A stretch of DNA of 64,000 nucleotides from Acidobacteriota bacterium (GTDB lineage: Bacteria > Acidobacteriota > Terriglobia > Bryobacterales > Bryobacteraceae). Each line of letters starts with the position of its first letter. The first letter of the stretch is position 1. The notes below the pieces were generated by a model that was not told the origin of the DNA, searched no databases, and saw only the letters and a list, made by a program, of their open reading frames with translations. The stretch is taken from contig JANXRE010000165.1 of assembly GCA_025353165.1 (NCBI GenBank), forward strand, positions 1-64,000. Reading direction: 5' to 3'. Positions 35,263 through 42,788 of this stretch are shown here, piece after piece. The position numbers and the translations under genes were made by a program.

Positions 35263-36243
35263 TCACTTCGCGCGGGCGCGCCGTTCCTGGAGTTCTTTCC
35301 ACGTGGTGACGATGAAGGCGTTGTCCTTTAGGAACGCGGCGAACTCCGGGTCGAGCATGGCCAGCATGTCCGCTTTCCGGATCACGCCGGAATCGGAGAT
35401 TCGGGCGAACGTCCTGGTCGGCGCAGTGCAGTGCATGATCACCATGGTGACTCCCGGCTTGAGTTCCTTCAGGGTCTCGATGTATTTCTGCGTCCGCCAG
35501 CGGCGAAGTTGATCGTCGTCGCCGCTCGCTCCGGCCGGAGGCTTCCACTCGTAACTGGTGTTGTGCAGGTCGTCCAGGACCGGCAATCCCGCTTCCCACA
35601 ACTGATCGCCGATTTTCCGGGCCTGCGCCAGCAAATCGGCCGACGGCTTGAGATAGGTGTCGTGGCCGCCCGGCAGCATCACTGGAATCTGTTTCTCGAT
35701 GCCCAGCCGGACGTACTTCTCGAGGAATGCCGGGCTGGCGAACAACGTCCCCATGTGGGAGTCGAGATGGGTCGGATGAAAGCCCATTTTTTCGGCTCGC
35801 TCCAACTGCGCGCGAATCTCCCGGTCTACTTCTTCCGGTTTCGCATGGCCGACCACTCCGGGCACGCCGCTCCACATCGCGCCTTCCGGATCGATCAAGC
35901 CCGGAGCGGCCGACAGCGGCCCCCAGCGGTACTCGTGCCACTCCGATGTCAGGGTCAGGTGCAGCCCGGCGTCGGTTCCGGGATGCGCCTTTAAGTAGTG
36001 CACCATCTGCGGCACCCAAGGGCAGGGCATCATGACGCTGAGCGAACGCGCCGCTCCCTTTTCGAGCACCCGTTCTATGCCCGCGTTCGAGTCGTAGGAC
36101 ATCCCGGCGTCGTCCATGTGCAGAAGGATGACGCGCGCGCCTTTCTGCCAGCCGAGCTTTTCCGCGTAAGTGCGATCCGTCTGCGCGAAGCAGAGGGCGG
36201 CGGCAAGTAGGGCGAGGGCGATGCGGTTCGTCATGCGATACAT
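35263..36243 (-). CDS. Secreted ChbG/HpnK-type (YdjC) carbohydrate deacetylase
   Basis: 326 residues from the ATG at 36243, which overlaps the upstream stop as TGATG; an ATG at 36234 is an alternative. A signal peptide (ALALLAAALCFAQ) is followed by the YdjC fold: VILLHMDDAGMSYDSNAGI with metal-binding Asp residues, GLHLTLTSEW with the second His, THLDSHMGTL with the third, and VTMVIMHC near the end. The family removes N-acetyl groups from chitooligosaccharides or sugar-lipids. The exported location suggests breakdown of environmental or cell-wall glycans. It probably forms an operon with the DUF4337 gene. Confidence 0.85.
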   Translation of the reverse strand: MYRMTNRIALALLAAALCFAQTDRTYAEKLGWQKGARVILLHMDDAGMSYDSNAGIERVLEKGAARSLSVMMPCPWVPQMVHYLKAHPGTDAGLHLTLTSEWHEYRWGPLSAAPGLIDPEGAMWSGVPGVVGHAKPEEVDREIRAQLERAEKMGFHPTHLDSHMGTLFASPAFLEKYVRLGIEKQIPVMLPGGHDTYLKPSADLLAQARKIGDQLWEAGLPVLDDLHNTSYEWKPPAGASGDDDQLRRWRTQKYIETLKELKPGVTMVIMHCTAPTRTFARISDSGVIRKADMLAMLDPEFAAFLKDNAFIVTTWKELQERRARAK

Positions 36244-36800
36244 CAAAACCAGTTCACAACCTGCGGCCATAACTTTATGATGAGGAAGGTTACAAGGGCC
36301 ATCACGCAACCAAGACCAGCGGAGGTGAGACTTGTCACCCAGACGATCTCGCGGCGCGTAAGAATCGCCAACGATGCCAGAACGATGGCGATCTCCAAGA
36401 AGACTTCTCCAAAATGCAGCCCCTGCGCTTTCAGTCCGTTAAGGTGACTCTCTTTCTCGAGGTCCTTGGCTTTCTCCTGAATTTCGTCTGTCTCTTTCTG
36501 GTACCGCTCGGCGTTCGCCGCGTATCGCACCGAAGCTTTTCGCGCGGCGTCGTCATGCATGTCCGCGAGAATTTCCCGGGCGATGTCCGATTCATAACGG
36601 CGAATCGACTTGGCCTGGTAGTAAGCCCATTGATCGGACGCCTTCTGCTGGCTCAGGACTTCCTCGGTGGATGTAAGGTGGCCCAGCACAGCCACGATCG
36701 CCAGTGCGGCCGCAATCACCGCCATGGACGCGGCGACCTTGCGGTCGAACGGATGGCGCGCTTCTTCGGCCGTGTCTTTCAGTTCTTCATCGACGGACAT
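36243..36800 (-). CDS. DUF4337 membrane protein
   Basis: 185 residues. An N-terminal acidic segment (MSVDEELKDTAEEARHPFDR) is followed by a hydrophobic helix (VAASMAVIAAALAIVAVLG), then the family signature QQKASDQWAYYQAKSIRRYE. A long coiled-coil region (about 85-125) precedes two C-terminal hydrophobic helices (FGEVFLEIAIVLASLAILTR and VMALVTFLIIKLWPQVVNWF). Function unknown in the family; topology suggests an inner-membrane protein with a helical extramembrane loop. Its stop and the start of the deacetylase overlap. Confidence 0.83.
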   Translation of the reverse strand: MSVDEELKDTAEEARHPFDRKVAASMAVIAAALAIVAVLGHLTSTEEVLSQQKASDQWAYYQAKSIRRYESDIAREILADMHDDAARKASVRYAANAERYQKETDEIQEKAKDLEKESHLNGLKAQGLHFGEVFLEIAIVLASLAILTRREIVWVTSLTSAGLGCVMALVTFLIIKLWPQVVNWF

Positions 36801-36827
36801 GGAAGCTAGTCTAGCAGGCTGAAAAAC

Positions 36828-38096
36828 TCAGGCTGGAAGAGAACCGCGCCGGATGAGTTTTTCCATCACGTCCCCGAAGGTATCGATCTCCTCGAGCGTC
36901 GTGTAAACGTTCGGCGTGATCCGCAGGCCCTGGTACTCGCCCGGCGTGACGATTGCTACGGTCCAGATCCGGTGCTTGTCCCAGAGATGGCTGGCGAGCT
37001 TCGGCGCGTCGAAACCATCCACGCTCACGAACCCGATGGCGCAAGATTGTTCCGGATCCTCGCTGTTCAAAATCTTGACGCCAGGCAGTGCCCGCAGCCG
37101 GTTCGACCAGCGCTTCCGCAGGTACCGGAAGCGCTCGGCCTTGCGCTCGCCCCCGATGCTGTCGTGAAAATTCAGCGCTTCGGTAATCGCACCGCGCTGC
37201 GACGTCGGGTGCGTTCCGATTTCCTCGAATTTCCGGATGTTGTTGTCCATCGAATCTGGCGCGGGCATCATCGGCCAGATTTTCGCGATCTTCTCGCGCT
37301 TCACGTACAGCATGCCCGTTCCGATGGGCGCAAGCACCCATTTGTGCAAGGACGTTCCGTAGTAGTCGCAGTCCAGGTCGGCCTGCTTGAAGGGGAATTG
37401 GGCGAACGCGTGCGCGCCGTCCACAATCACTTCGATTCCGCGAGCGCGTCCCATCTGGCAGATCTTCTTCACTGGAAAAATCTGGCCGGTGCGATTTGTG
37501 ATGTGGCAGATGTGAATTACTTTGGTCCGCGGAGTGATGTTCTCCTCGATGCGCCCGGCCAGGTAGTCCAGGCTGGGCGGGGGCACCGGGAACGTGATCT
37601 GCTTGAGGACGATTCCGTCGCGCCGCTCGCGCTGCTGCCAGGTCGTGATCATCCTCGGATAATCCTGATTGGTGGTGAGCACTTCGTCGCCCGGCTTGAG
37701 CCGCAGGCCGAGTTGCACGTTTTCGAGCGCCTCGCTGGCGTTCCGCGTGATCGCGACCTCCTCCGGATCGCAGCCGAATTCGCGCGCCAGCCTCCGCCGC
37801 ACTGTCTCGATCCCCGGATCGAGGACATTCCACATGTAGTACGACGGGTTCATGTTCTCGATTTCGAGATAGCGCTTCTCCGTGTCGCTGACGATGCGGG
37901 GCGAAGGCGAGACGCCGCCGTTATTGAGGTTGATCATGTTGCGATCCACGGTGAAGGCCTCCCGGATGTTCATCCAGAAGTCTTCGTCGCGAGCGACGGT
38001 GTCGGCGGGACGGCCGGCGACGGACTGGGCGATGGCGTCATGACCCAACAGCGCGAATGCGCCGGCGGCGGATGGGAAGAAACGGCGGCGGTCCAT
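36828..38096 (-). CDS. Class V aminotransferase, exported (isopenicillin N epimerase-like)
   Basis: 422 residues. MDRRRFFPSAAGAFALLGHD is a Tat-like leader. The PLP fold is intact: NLNNGGVSPSPR, EEVAITRNASEALENVQLGL, QDYPRMITTW, HICHITNRTGQIFPVK and VIVDGAHAFAQFPF (Asp). The Schiff-base lysine is in YYGTSLHKWVLAPIGTGMLY (about residue 249). Members include cysteine desulfurases and isopenicillin N epimerase-like enzymes; the Tat-exported acidobacterial group has no proven substrate. The start codons of this gene and of the frame at 38095 overlap, so the promoters must be in each other's coding region. Confidence 0.85.
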   Translation of the reverse strand: MDRRRFFPSAAGAFALLGHDAIAQSVAGRPADTVARDEDFWMNIREAFTVDRNMINLNNGGVSPSPRIVSDTEKRYLEIENMNPSYYMWNVLDPGIETVRRRLAREFGCDPEEVAITRNASEALENVQLGLRLKPGDEVLTTNQDYPRMITTWQQRERRDGIVLKQITFPVPPPSLDYLAGRIEENITPRTKVIHICHITNRTGQIFPVKKICQMGRARGIEVIVDGAHAFAQFPFKQADLDCDYYGTSLHKWVLAPIGTGMLYVKREKIAKIWPMMPAPDSMDNNIRKFEEIGTHPTSQRGAITEALNFHDSIGGERKAERFRYLRKRWSNRLRALPGVKILNSEDPEQSCAIGFVSVDGFDAPKLASHLWDKHRIWTVAIVTPGEYQGLRITPNVYTTLEEIDTFGDVMEKLIRRGSLPA

Positions 38097-38163
38097 GGCC
38101 TACAATAGGCGCTTTTTGATCGCAGCGTCAATCCGGTTACTCTGGAATTTGCCGGGCCCGCCC

Positions 38164-38928
38164 TTGATCGAACTTCGCGACGCCTCCGTGATGCGGGGCC
38201 TGCGTCTGGCGCTCCGCGATATCAGCCTGACAATACAGGTGCAAGAGCACGTCGCGATACTCGGGCCGAATGGATGCGGCAAGTCGACGCTGGTGAAAAC
38301 GCTGACTCGCGAGTGTTATCCGCTGGCGCGCCCGGCGACGGCAGTCCGAATCTTCGGGCGCGACGTCTGGGACATATTTCAGTTGCGCTCTCTGCTTGGG
38401 ATCGTCTCCAACGACTTCGAGACGCACGGCCGAGCGTTGACCGGCCGTGACATCGTAATCTCGGGTTTCTTCAGCAGCGTCGGCCTGTGGCCGCACCAGA
38501 CAGTGACCGCCGCGATGGAGGAGAAGACTGCCGGCGCATTGCAGATGCTGGGCGCATCGCACCTGGCCGAACGGGATTACTCCGAGATGTCGTCCGGCGA
38601 GGCCCGCCGCGTGCTGATCGCGAGGGCGCTGGTGCACGAGCCGAAGGCGCTGCTCCTGGATGAGCCCACCACCAGCCTGGACCTGGTGGCGCAACACGAG
38701 CTGCGTCAGGCGATGCGGCGGCTGGCCCACGCGGGCATCGGCATTCTGCTGGTCACTCACCAGTTAAGCGACATCATCCCCGAGATCGAACGCGTCATCC
38801 TCATGAAGGACGGGCGCATTGTGGCGGACGGGCCGAAGCGCGACCTGCTGCGCCGGGAGCCGCTGGAAGCCCTGTTCGGCGTGACGCTCGATATCGCCGA
38901 GCGGGAAGGGCACTTCCACGCGTGGTGA
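38164..38928 (+). CDS. Stand-alone ABC transporter ATP-binding protein
   Basis: 254 residues from the TTG at 38164, which gives the usual opening LIELRDASVMRG; the frame also runs to an ATG at 38095 that overlaps the divergent aminotransferase start. Walker A GPNGCGKST, signature MSSGEARRVLIARAL, Walker B ALLLDEPTTSLD and H-loop VTHQLSDI are complete. The closest pattern is the ModF/iron-type ATPases with an Asp-loop SLDLVAQ. No permease or binding protein lies nearby, so it may pair with a distant one, or serve a non-transport role. Confidence is high for the class, low for the substrate. Confidence 0.8.
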   Translation: MIELRDASVMRGLRLALRDISLTIQVQEHVAILGPNGCGKSTLVKTLTRECYPLARPATAVRIFGRDVWDIFQLRSLLGIVSNDFETHGRALTGRDIVISGFFSSVGLWPHQTVTAAMEEKTAGALQMLGASHLAERDYSEMSSGEARRVLIARALVHEPKALLLDEPTTSLDLVAQHELRQAMRRLAHAGIGILLVTHQLSDIIPEIERVILMKDGRIVADGPKRDLLRREPLEALFGVTLDIAEREGHFHAW

Positions 38929-38930
38929 GC

Positions 38931-39650
38931 CTATCGCATCGCCACGAACGTGAAGATCAGCGGTTGGGGATAGTTGGCCTGAATTTTGTCGAGGCCCTTC
39001 AGTTCGGCTACAAAATTCCCGGAGCCTCGCTCCCGCAGGTGAAACGTGAGATAGGCCTTGTTCTCCAGCGAATCGAATAGCCGGTCCTTCGAGAAATCGG
39101 GCAGCTCGAATCGGAATGCGGCATCGCGACCCAACGACACCGTTGCGATCCGGAAGGTCTGAACCGTTCCATCCGTGATGCCGAAGAAGTCGTGCGACCA
39201 CTCGGCCACATAGTTGACATCCACTTCGAGGTTTAATCCCTTCAAGACAGCCGGGCGCGGGAACTCGGCCGCGATATCGATGCTCGGGAGTGGCTTGCAG
39301 TTGAACTGAGCCTCCCGCTCACTCACCTTGAGATCGTCCACGCGAATGAGCGCGATCTCGCACCCGGGAGCGTACAGCAGCGCCTTGAGGGTCTTGGGAG
39401 GTTTGGAAGTCTGGTCGAGCCGGATACCGATCTCCTGCTCTCCCGTCTCCACTCGGAAATTGCCCGCGCCGCCGAAATCGCCAGTTACAAAGTAGCCGAC
39501 TTGGACTGTTTCGGGATTGACCGGCGGCGCCACGTGAATAACAAACACGTGCTTGTCTTTCGCCATGGAGGCGCCGGCCATCCCAAGCACGCAGCAGAGC
39601 GCGAGCGCGCCCGCTCTAAGCCTTTGCCCAATTCCACCCGCTACGCGCAT
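38931..39650 (-). CDS. Secreted hypothetical protein
   Basis: 239 residues from the ATG at 39650; an upstream extension to 39734 overlaps the oxidoreductase gene further and lacks leader character. The signal peptide (LRAGALALCCVLGMAGASMA) is followed by a beta-rich body (FVIHVAPPVNPETVQVGYFV, LLYAPGCEIALIRVDDL, VDVNYVAEWSHDFFG). The repeated strand pattern suggests two Ig-like or CNA-B-like domains. No known family recognised. It overlaps the Gfo/Idh gene by 35 bases and likely shares its transcript. Confidence 0.68.
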   Translation of the reverse strand: MRVAGGIGQRLRAGALALCCVLGMAGASMAKDKHVFVIHVAPPVNPETVQVGYFVTGDFGGAGNFRVETGEQEIGIRLDQTSKPPKTLKALLYAPGCEIALIRVDDLKVSEREAQFNCKPLPSIDIAAEFPRPAVLKGLNLEVDVNYVAEWSHDFFGITDGTVQTFRIATVSLGRDAAFRFELPDFSKDRLFDSLENKAYLTFHLRERGSGNFVAELKGLDKIQANYPQPLIFTFVAMR

Positions 39651-40923
39651 CGCGCCCCAAGCGCCGCGTTGCGTCCGCATCTCCGGTAATTTCCTCTTTC
39701 GCCGCATCCCACTGAAGCTTTCTCCCCGTGTCATACGCTATGTTACCGAGTAGCGGGACCGTGGTGGAGCGATGGCCGGCTTCCACATCGGCTTCCGGCC
39801 TCTCGCGGCTGCGCACAGCGTCGATGAACCGGGCCGCGTGGAGTTTGGTCGCGTCGGTGGTGTTCCTCTGCATTCGTTCCACAGCCTTGCCTTCGGGCTT
39901 CGCATCCGGAAAAATCTCGTATCCGATCCGGTCGCAAATGATCGTCCCGTTGGTTCCGTAGTAGGCTTGTCCGTTCGGACGGTCCCATTCCCCCTTCATC
40001 CCGTAATACCGCATCCCGGGCGTTCTGCCCCCGATTCCGTGACCCGTCAGGAACGACGATTCGTAGCTCAGGATGAAGTTCGGGTATTCGTAGGTGACCT
40101 GCAGCGTGTCGGGAATGTCGCCCGCATCCTGAATGTAGAACCGGCCGCCCGCGGCGGAAACCGTCTTGGGAGCGGTCGCGCCCATCACCTGGTGGACGGT
40201 ATCGAAACGGTGCGTTCCGAAATCGGTGATGTATCCGCCGGAGTAGTCGCGAAACCAGCGAAAAGTGGATAGAAACCGCTTGCTGTTGAACGGAACGGCC
40301 GGGGCGGGGCCGAGGTAGTAGTCCCAATCGAGCCCTTCCGGCGCAGGCGCATCCGGCACACGCCCGATACCCAGCGGAGCCATGTTGACGTAATTCCAGA
40401 CGCGCACAAAGTGGACACGCCCGAGCTGCCCGCTCTGAACAATGCGCTGGACTTCCTTGAAATGCGGCGCCGAGCGGTGCTGCATTCCAGCCTGCACGAT
40501 CCGATTGTGCCGCCGCGCCGCGTCGACCATGGCGCGCCCCTCGCGGACATTGTGCGCCAGGGGCTTTTCGACGTACACGTCCTTGCCGGCCTCGCACGCG
40601 AGCACCGTCGCGCCGCCGTGCCAGTGGTCCGGCGTCGCGATCAATACCGCGTCGATGTCCTTACGTTCCAGCAGCCGGCGGAAGTCCTGGTAGGCCGTCG
40701 CGGAAGGCCCGGCCCACTGGCGCGCCTTCTCGGCGTTGGGAAGATAAACGTCGGCCGTCGCGGCGAACTCAGTTCCCGGCGCTTCGCGCATGAAATTCGC
40801 GACATACCGGCCGCGCCCTCCGCACCCGATCAACCCGACAACGACCCGGTCGTTCGCGCCTTGCGCCCGCTGGCCGGCGAAGGCCGCCGCGGATGACGAG
40901 AGGAAATACCGGCGATCGATCAT
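39616..40923 (-). CDS. Gfo/Idh/MocA family oxidoreductase, exported
   Basis: 435 residues. A short Tat-type leader (MIDRRYFLSSSAAAFAGQ) precedes the Rossmann motif VVGLIGCGGRGRYVANF, then DIDAVLIATPDHWHGGATV, GKDVYVEKPLAHNVREG and the C-terminal alpha/beta domain with FRDYSGGYITDFGTH (the His/Asp typical of this group) and LQVTYEYPNFILSYES. The layout matches exported NAD(P)-dependent sugar/inositol oxidoreductases. It is 64% longer in its C-domain than simple inositol dehydrogenases (estimate by eye). It lies three bases from the queuosine transporter gene. Confidence 0.88.
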   Translation of the reverse strand: MIDRRYFLSSSAAAFAGQRAQGANDRVVVGLIGCGGRGRYVANFMREAPGTEFAATADVYLPNAEKARQWAGPSATAYQDFRRLLERKDIDAVLIATPDHWHGGATVLACEAGKDVYVEKPLAHNVREGRAMVDAARRHNRIVQAGMQHRSAPHFKEVQRIVQSGQLGRVHFVRVWNYVNMAPLGIGRVPDAPAPEGLDWDYYLGPAPAVPFNSKRFLSTFRWFRDYSGGYITDFGTHRFDTVHQVMGATAPKTVSAAGGRFYIQDAGDIPDTLQVTYEYPNFILSYESSFLTGHGIGGRTPGMRYYGMKGEWDRPNGQAYYGTNGTIICDRIGYEIFPDAKPEGKAVERMQRNTTDATKLHAARFIDAVRSRERPEADVEAGHRSTTVPLLGNIAYDTGRKLQWDAAKEEITGDADATRRLGRDARSGWNWAKA

Positions 40924-40926
40924 GGC

Positions 40927-41646
40927 CTACCGCGAGATATGGAAGGGGCTGAAATCGGTATCGTAATCGAACGTATCGACTTGCTCTTTCCGTTTCAGCC
41001 ACGCGACTACAGCGTACGTGGCGGGCGTCATCAGGACTTCGTAGATTACCTTCGCGAGGTATCCACTGATGATCAGCTTGCCGATGTCGGACCACCCGAC
41101 CGTTCCGGCAAAGCCAAGAATCATGATCAGGATTGTGTCCACGCCCTGTCCGACGACGGTGGAGCCCACGGTCCGGGTCCAGAGATATTTTCCGCTGGTG
41201 AAGAGTTTCATCCTCGCCATCGTGTAGGAGTTAGCGAACTCGCCGGCCCAATACGCGATCAGGCTCGCGACGATCAGTCGGGGGACCGTGTAGAAGACGG
41301 TCCTGAACGCCTCCTGGTTGGGCCAGCCAGGCGCGGGGGGTAGCGCGACCGTGATCAGGGCCATGACCGCCATCAGCATGGAAGCGAAAAAGCCTAGCCA
41401 AATGGCGCGCCGCGACGCTCCATAGCCGTACACCTCCGTGAATATATCGCCGAAGATATAGGCGATTGGGAACAGCAACTGCGCGCCGCTAATCCGGAAC
41501 CAGCCCACGGCGGAGATCTTCTGGCCGACCAGATTGGAGATCAGCAGAACCGCCACGAAGACGCTGATCAGCACGTCGTAATAGCGGAATGTCCGCAGGT
41601 CGCGCGGACGATTTCCTCTTTGTAGCGTATCTTCGGCGGTCAGCAT
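40927..41646 (-). CDS. Queuosine precursor transporter (VUT/YhhQ family)
   Basis: 239 residues with about six hydrophobic helices. The conserved start YDVLISVFVAVLLISNLVGQ is followed by GAQLLFPIAYIFGDIFTEVY, GYGASRRAIWLGF, SLIAYWAGEFANSYTMARMK and RTVGSTVVGQGVDTILIMI. The family (PF02592) imports 7-cyano-7-deazaguanine or preQ1 for tRNA modification. No preQ1 riboswitch fits in the 27 bases between this start and the divergent gene at 41674. The tail after about residue 215 is cytosolic and polar. Confidence 0.88.
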   Translation of the reverse strand: MLTAEDTLQRGNRPRDLRTFRYYDVLISVFVAVLLISNLVGQKISAVGWFRISGAQLLFPIAYIFGDIFTEVYGYGASRRAIWLGFFASMLMAVMALITVALPPAPGWPNQEAFRTVFYTVPRLIVASLIAYWAGEFANSYTMARMKLFTSGKYLWTRTVGSTVVGQGVDTILIMILGFAGTVGWSDIGKLIISGYLAKVIYEVLMTPATYAVVAWLKRKEQVDTFDYDTDFSPFHISR

Positions 41647-41673
41647 GGCGTCCCAGTGGATGATTATAACTAT

Positions 41674-42081
41674 ATGGCAACTCTAGGTCTGATTGAGTAT
41701 CGAGACGCGGCTCCAGAAGTACGCGCGGTGTACGAGGACATCCTGGAGGTCCGCGCCACGGACCGGATCAACAATTTCTGGAAGGCGATTGCGAACGATG
41801 CCGCCACGCTGAAACGGACATGGGAGTCGATCAAGGAGATCATGCGTCCCGGTGCGCTTGACCCGCTTACCAAGGAGATGATTTACGTCGCCGTCAGTGT
41901 CACGAACCAGTGCGGGTATTGCATCGCTTCGCATACCGCGGCCGCGAAGAAAACCGGCATGACCTCGGAGATGTTCGCCGAGTTGATGGCCGTCGTCGGG
42001 ATGGCGAACGAGACCAACCGCCTGGCGGCCGGATACCAGGTGGAGATCGACGAAGCATTCCTGCACCCGTTCGGGGTTTAG
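41674..42081 (+). CDS. Carboxymuconolactone decarboxylase/AhpD-like protein
   Basis: 135 residues from the ATG at 41674. The AhpD-type signature is NQCGYCIASHTAAAKKTG: two cysteines spaced CxxC with a following His, as in alkylhydroperoxidase D and related disulfide-exchange proteins. The upstream NNFWKAIANDAATLKRTWES region is the usual first helix pair. The likely role is peroxide/oxidant defence or gamma-carboxymuconolactone-type chemistry; the CxxC motif favours redox activity. Divergent from the transporter with only 27 bases between starts. Confidence 0.85.
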   Translation: MATLGLIEYRDAAPEVRAVYEDILEVRATDRINNFWKAIANDAATLKRTWESIKEIMRPGALDPLTKEMIYVAVSVTNQCGYCIASHTAAAKKTGMTSEMFAELMAVVGMANETNRLAAGYQVEIDEAFLHPFGV

Positions 42082-42092
42082 GGGCCTTCGAC

Positions 42093-42120
42093 GTGGCGTA
42101 CGCACGAGTGCGTGCGCCAC
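42093..42120. repeat. 28-base palindromic element
   Basis: GTGGCG-T-ACGCAC, GA loop, GTGCGT-G-CGCCAC: a 13-position stem with one T·G pair. It matches 24 of 28 bases of the element at 24552-24579. It lies between two convergent genes, where it may act as a terminator or REP-type element. Confidence 0.72.
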
Positions 42121-42128
42121 GATTCGAC

Positions 42129-42788
42129 TTATAGTTCGTCCTTCCAGAGCAGTTCAGCGTCGGATCGCCGCACGTAGTTCGCGTCCACCGCCACCGGATC
42201 CTGCCCCCGGCCTGCCATCCAGTCGCGCCACGCGATCAGCCCGACGGCGCCCGCCAGCGCGCGAGGCGCCTGGATCACGATTCGCCCCGGCAGCAGCGGC
42301 GCGAAGGGCGTTGTATCCAGCGCGATCACCTCCGCATCCGCCGGCAGGGCGGCCGCCCACGGAGCGAATTTCGTTACGGCCTCCGGAACAACCCCGCTCA
42401 AGCCGGCGTCGTACAATCCCGTATACACCTCGCCCCGGCGGGCATCCAGCAGCGTGGCTCGCAACGCCCCTTGTCCGAACCAGGCCAGCGCGCGGAGATT
42501 CGACACCGCGGCCACCGGCCGCCCGGTCGCCTCGGCCAGCCCTTTCGCCGCGGTCAGGCCGACGCGGACGCCGGTGAAGGAACCCGGGCCGGACGCCGCC
42601 GCGAAGCAGTTGATCGCGGAAACAGCAACTCCGCTCCGGTTCAGCAGACGCGCGATCTGGTCGAACAGCACGTGGCCGAAACCATCCGGCGAGTGCAGGA
42701 GTATTTCCTCCGCGACGCCGCCATCCTCGATCAGCGCGATACTCCCGAATTCGCTGGTCGTGTCGATGGAAAGAATCCGGCCGCTCAC
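42129..42788 (-). CDS. tsaB: tRNA threonylcarbamoyladenosine biosynthesis protein TsaB
   Basis: 219 residues with the ASKHA-fold start RILSIDTTSEFGSIALIEDG and the family hallmark SGPGSFTGVRVGLTAAKGLA (about 68-87). TsaB lacks full ATPase residues and works as the scaffold that binds TsaD and TsaE for t6A37 synthesis in tRNAs reading ANN codons. The C-terminal part (ALDTTPFAPLLPGRIVIQAP) is shortened as in other acidobacterial members. ATGA overlap with the upstream DUF5060 gene suggests co-translation. It is the only tsa gene in the window. Confidence 0.9.
   Translation of the reverse strand: MSGRILSIDTTSEFGSIALIEDGGVAEEILLHSPDGFGHVLFDQIARLLNRSGVAVSAINCFAAASGPGSFTGVRVGLTAAKGLAEATGRPVAAVSNLRALAWFGQGALRATLLDARRGEVYTGLYDAGLSGVVPEAVTKFAPWAAALPADAEVIALDTTPFAPLLPGRIVIQAPRALAGAVGLIAWRDWMAGRGQDPVAVDANYVRRSDAELLWKDEL

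Noticed and set aside
41640-41680. preQ1 riboswitch before the queuosine precursor transporter
   Set aside because: Only 27 bases separate it from the divergent gene and no pseudoknot-like pattern is visible.
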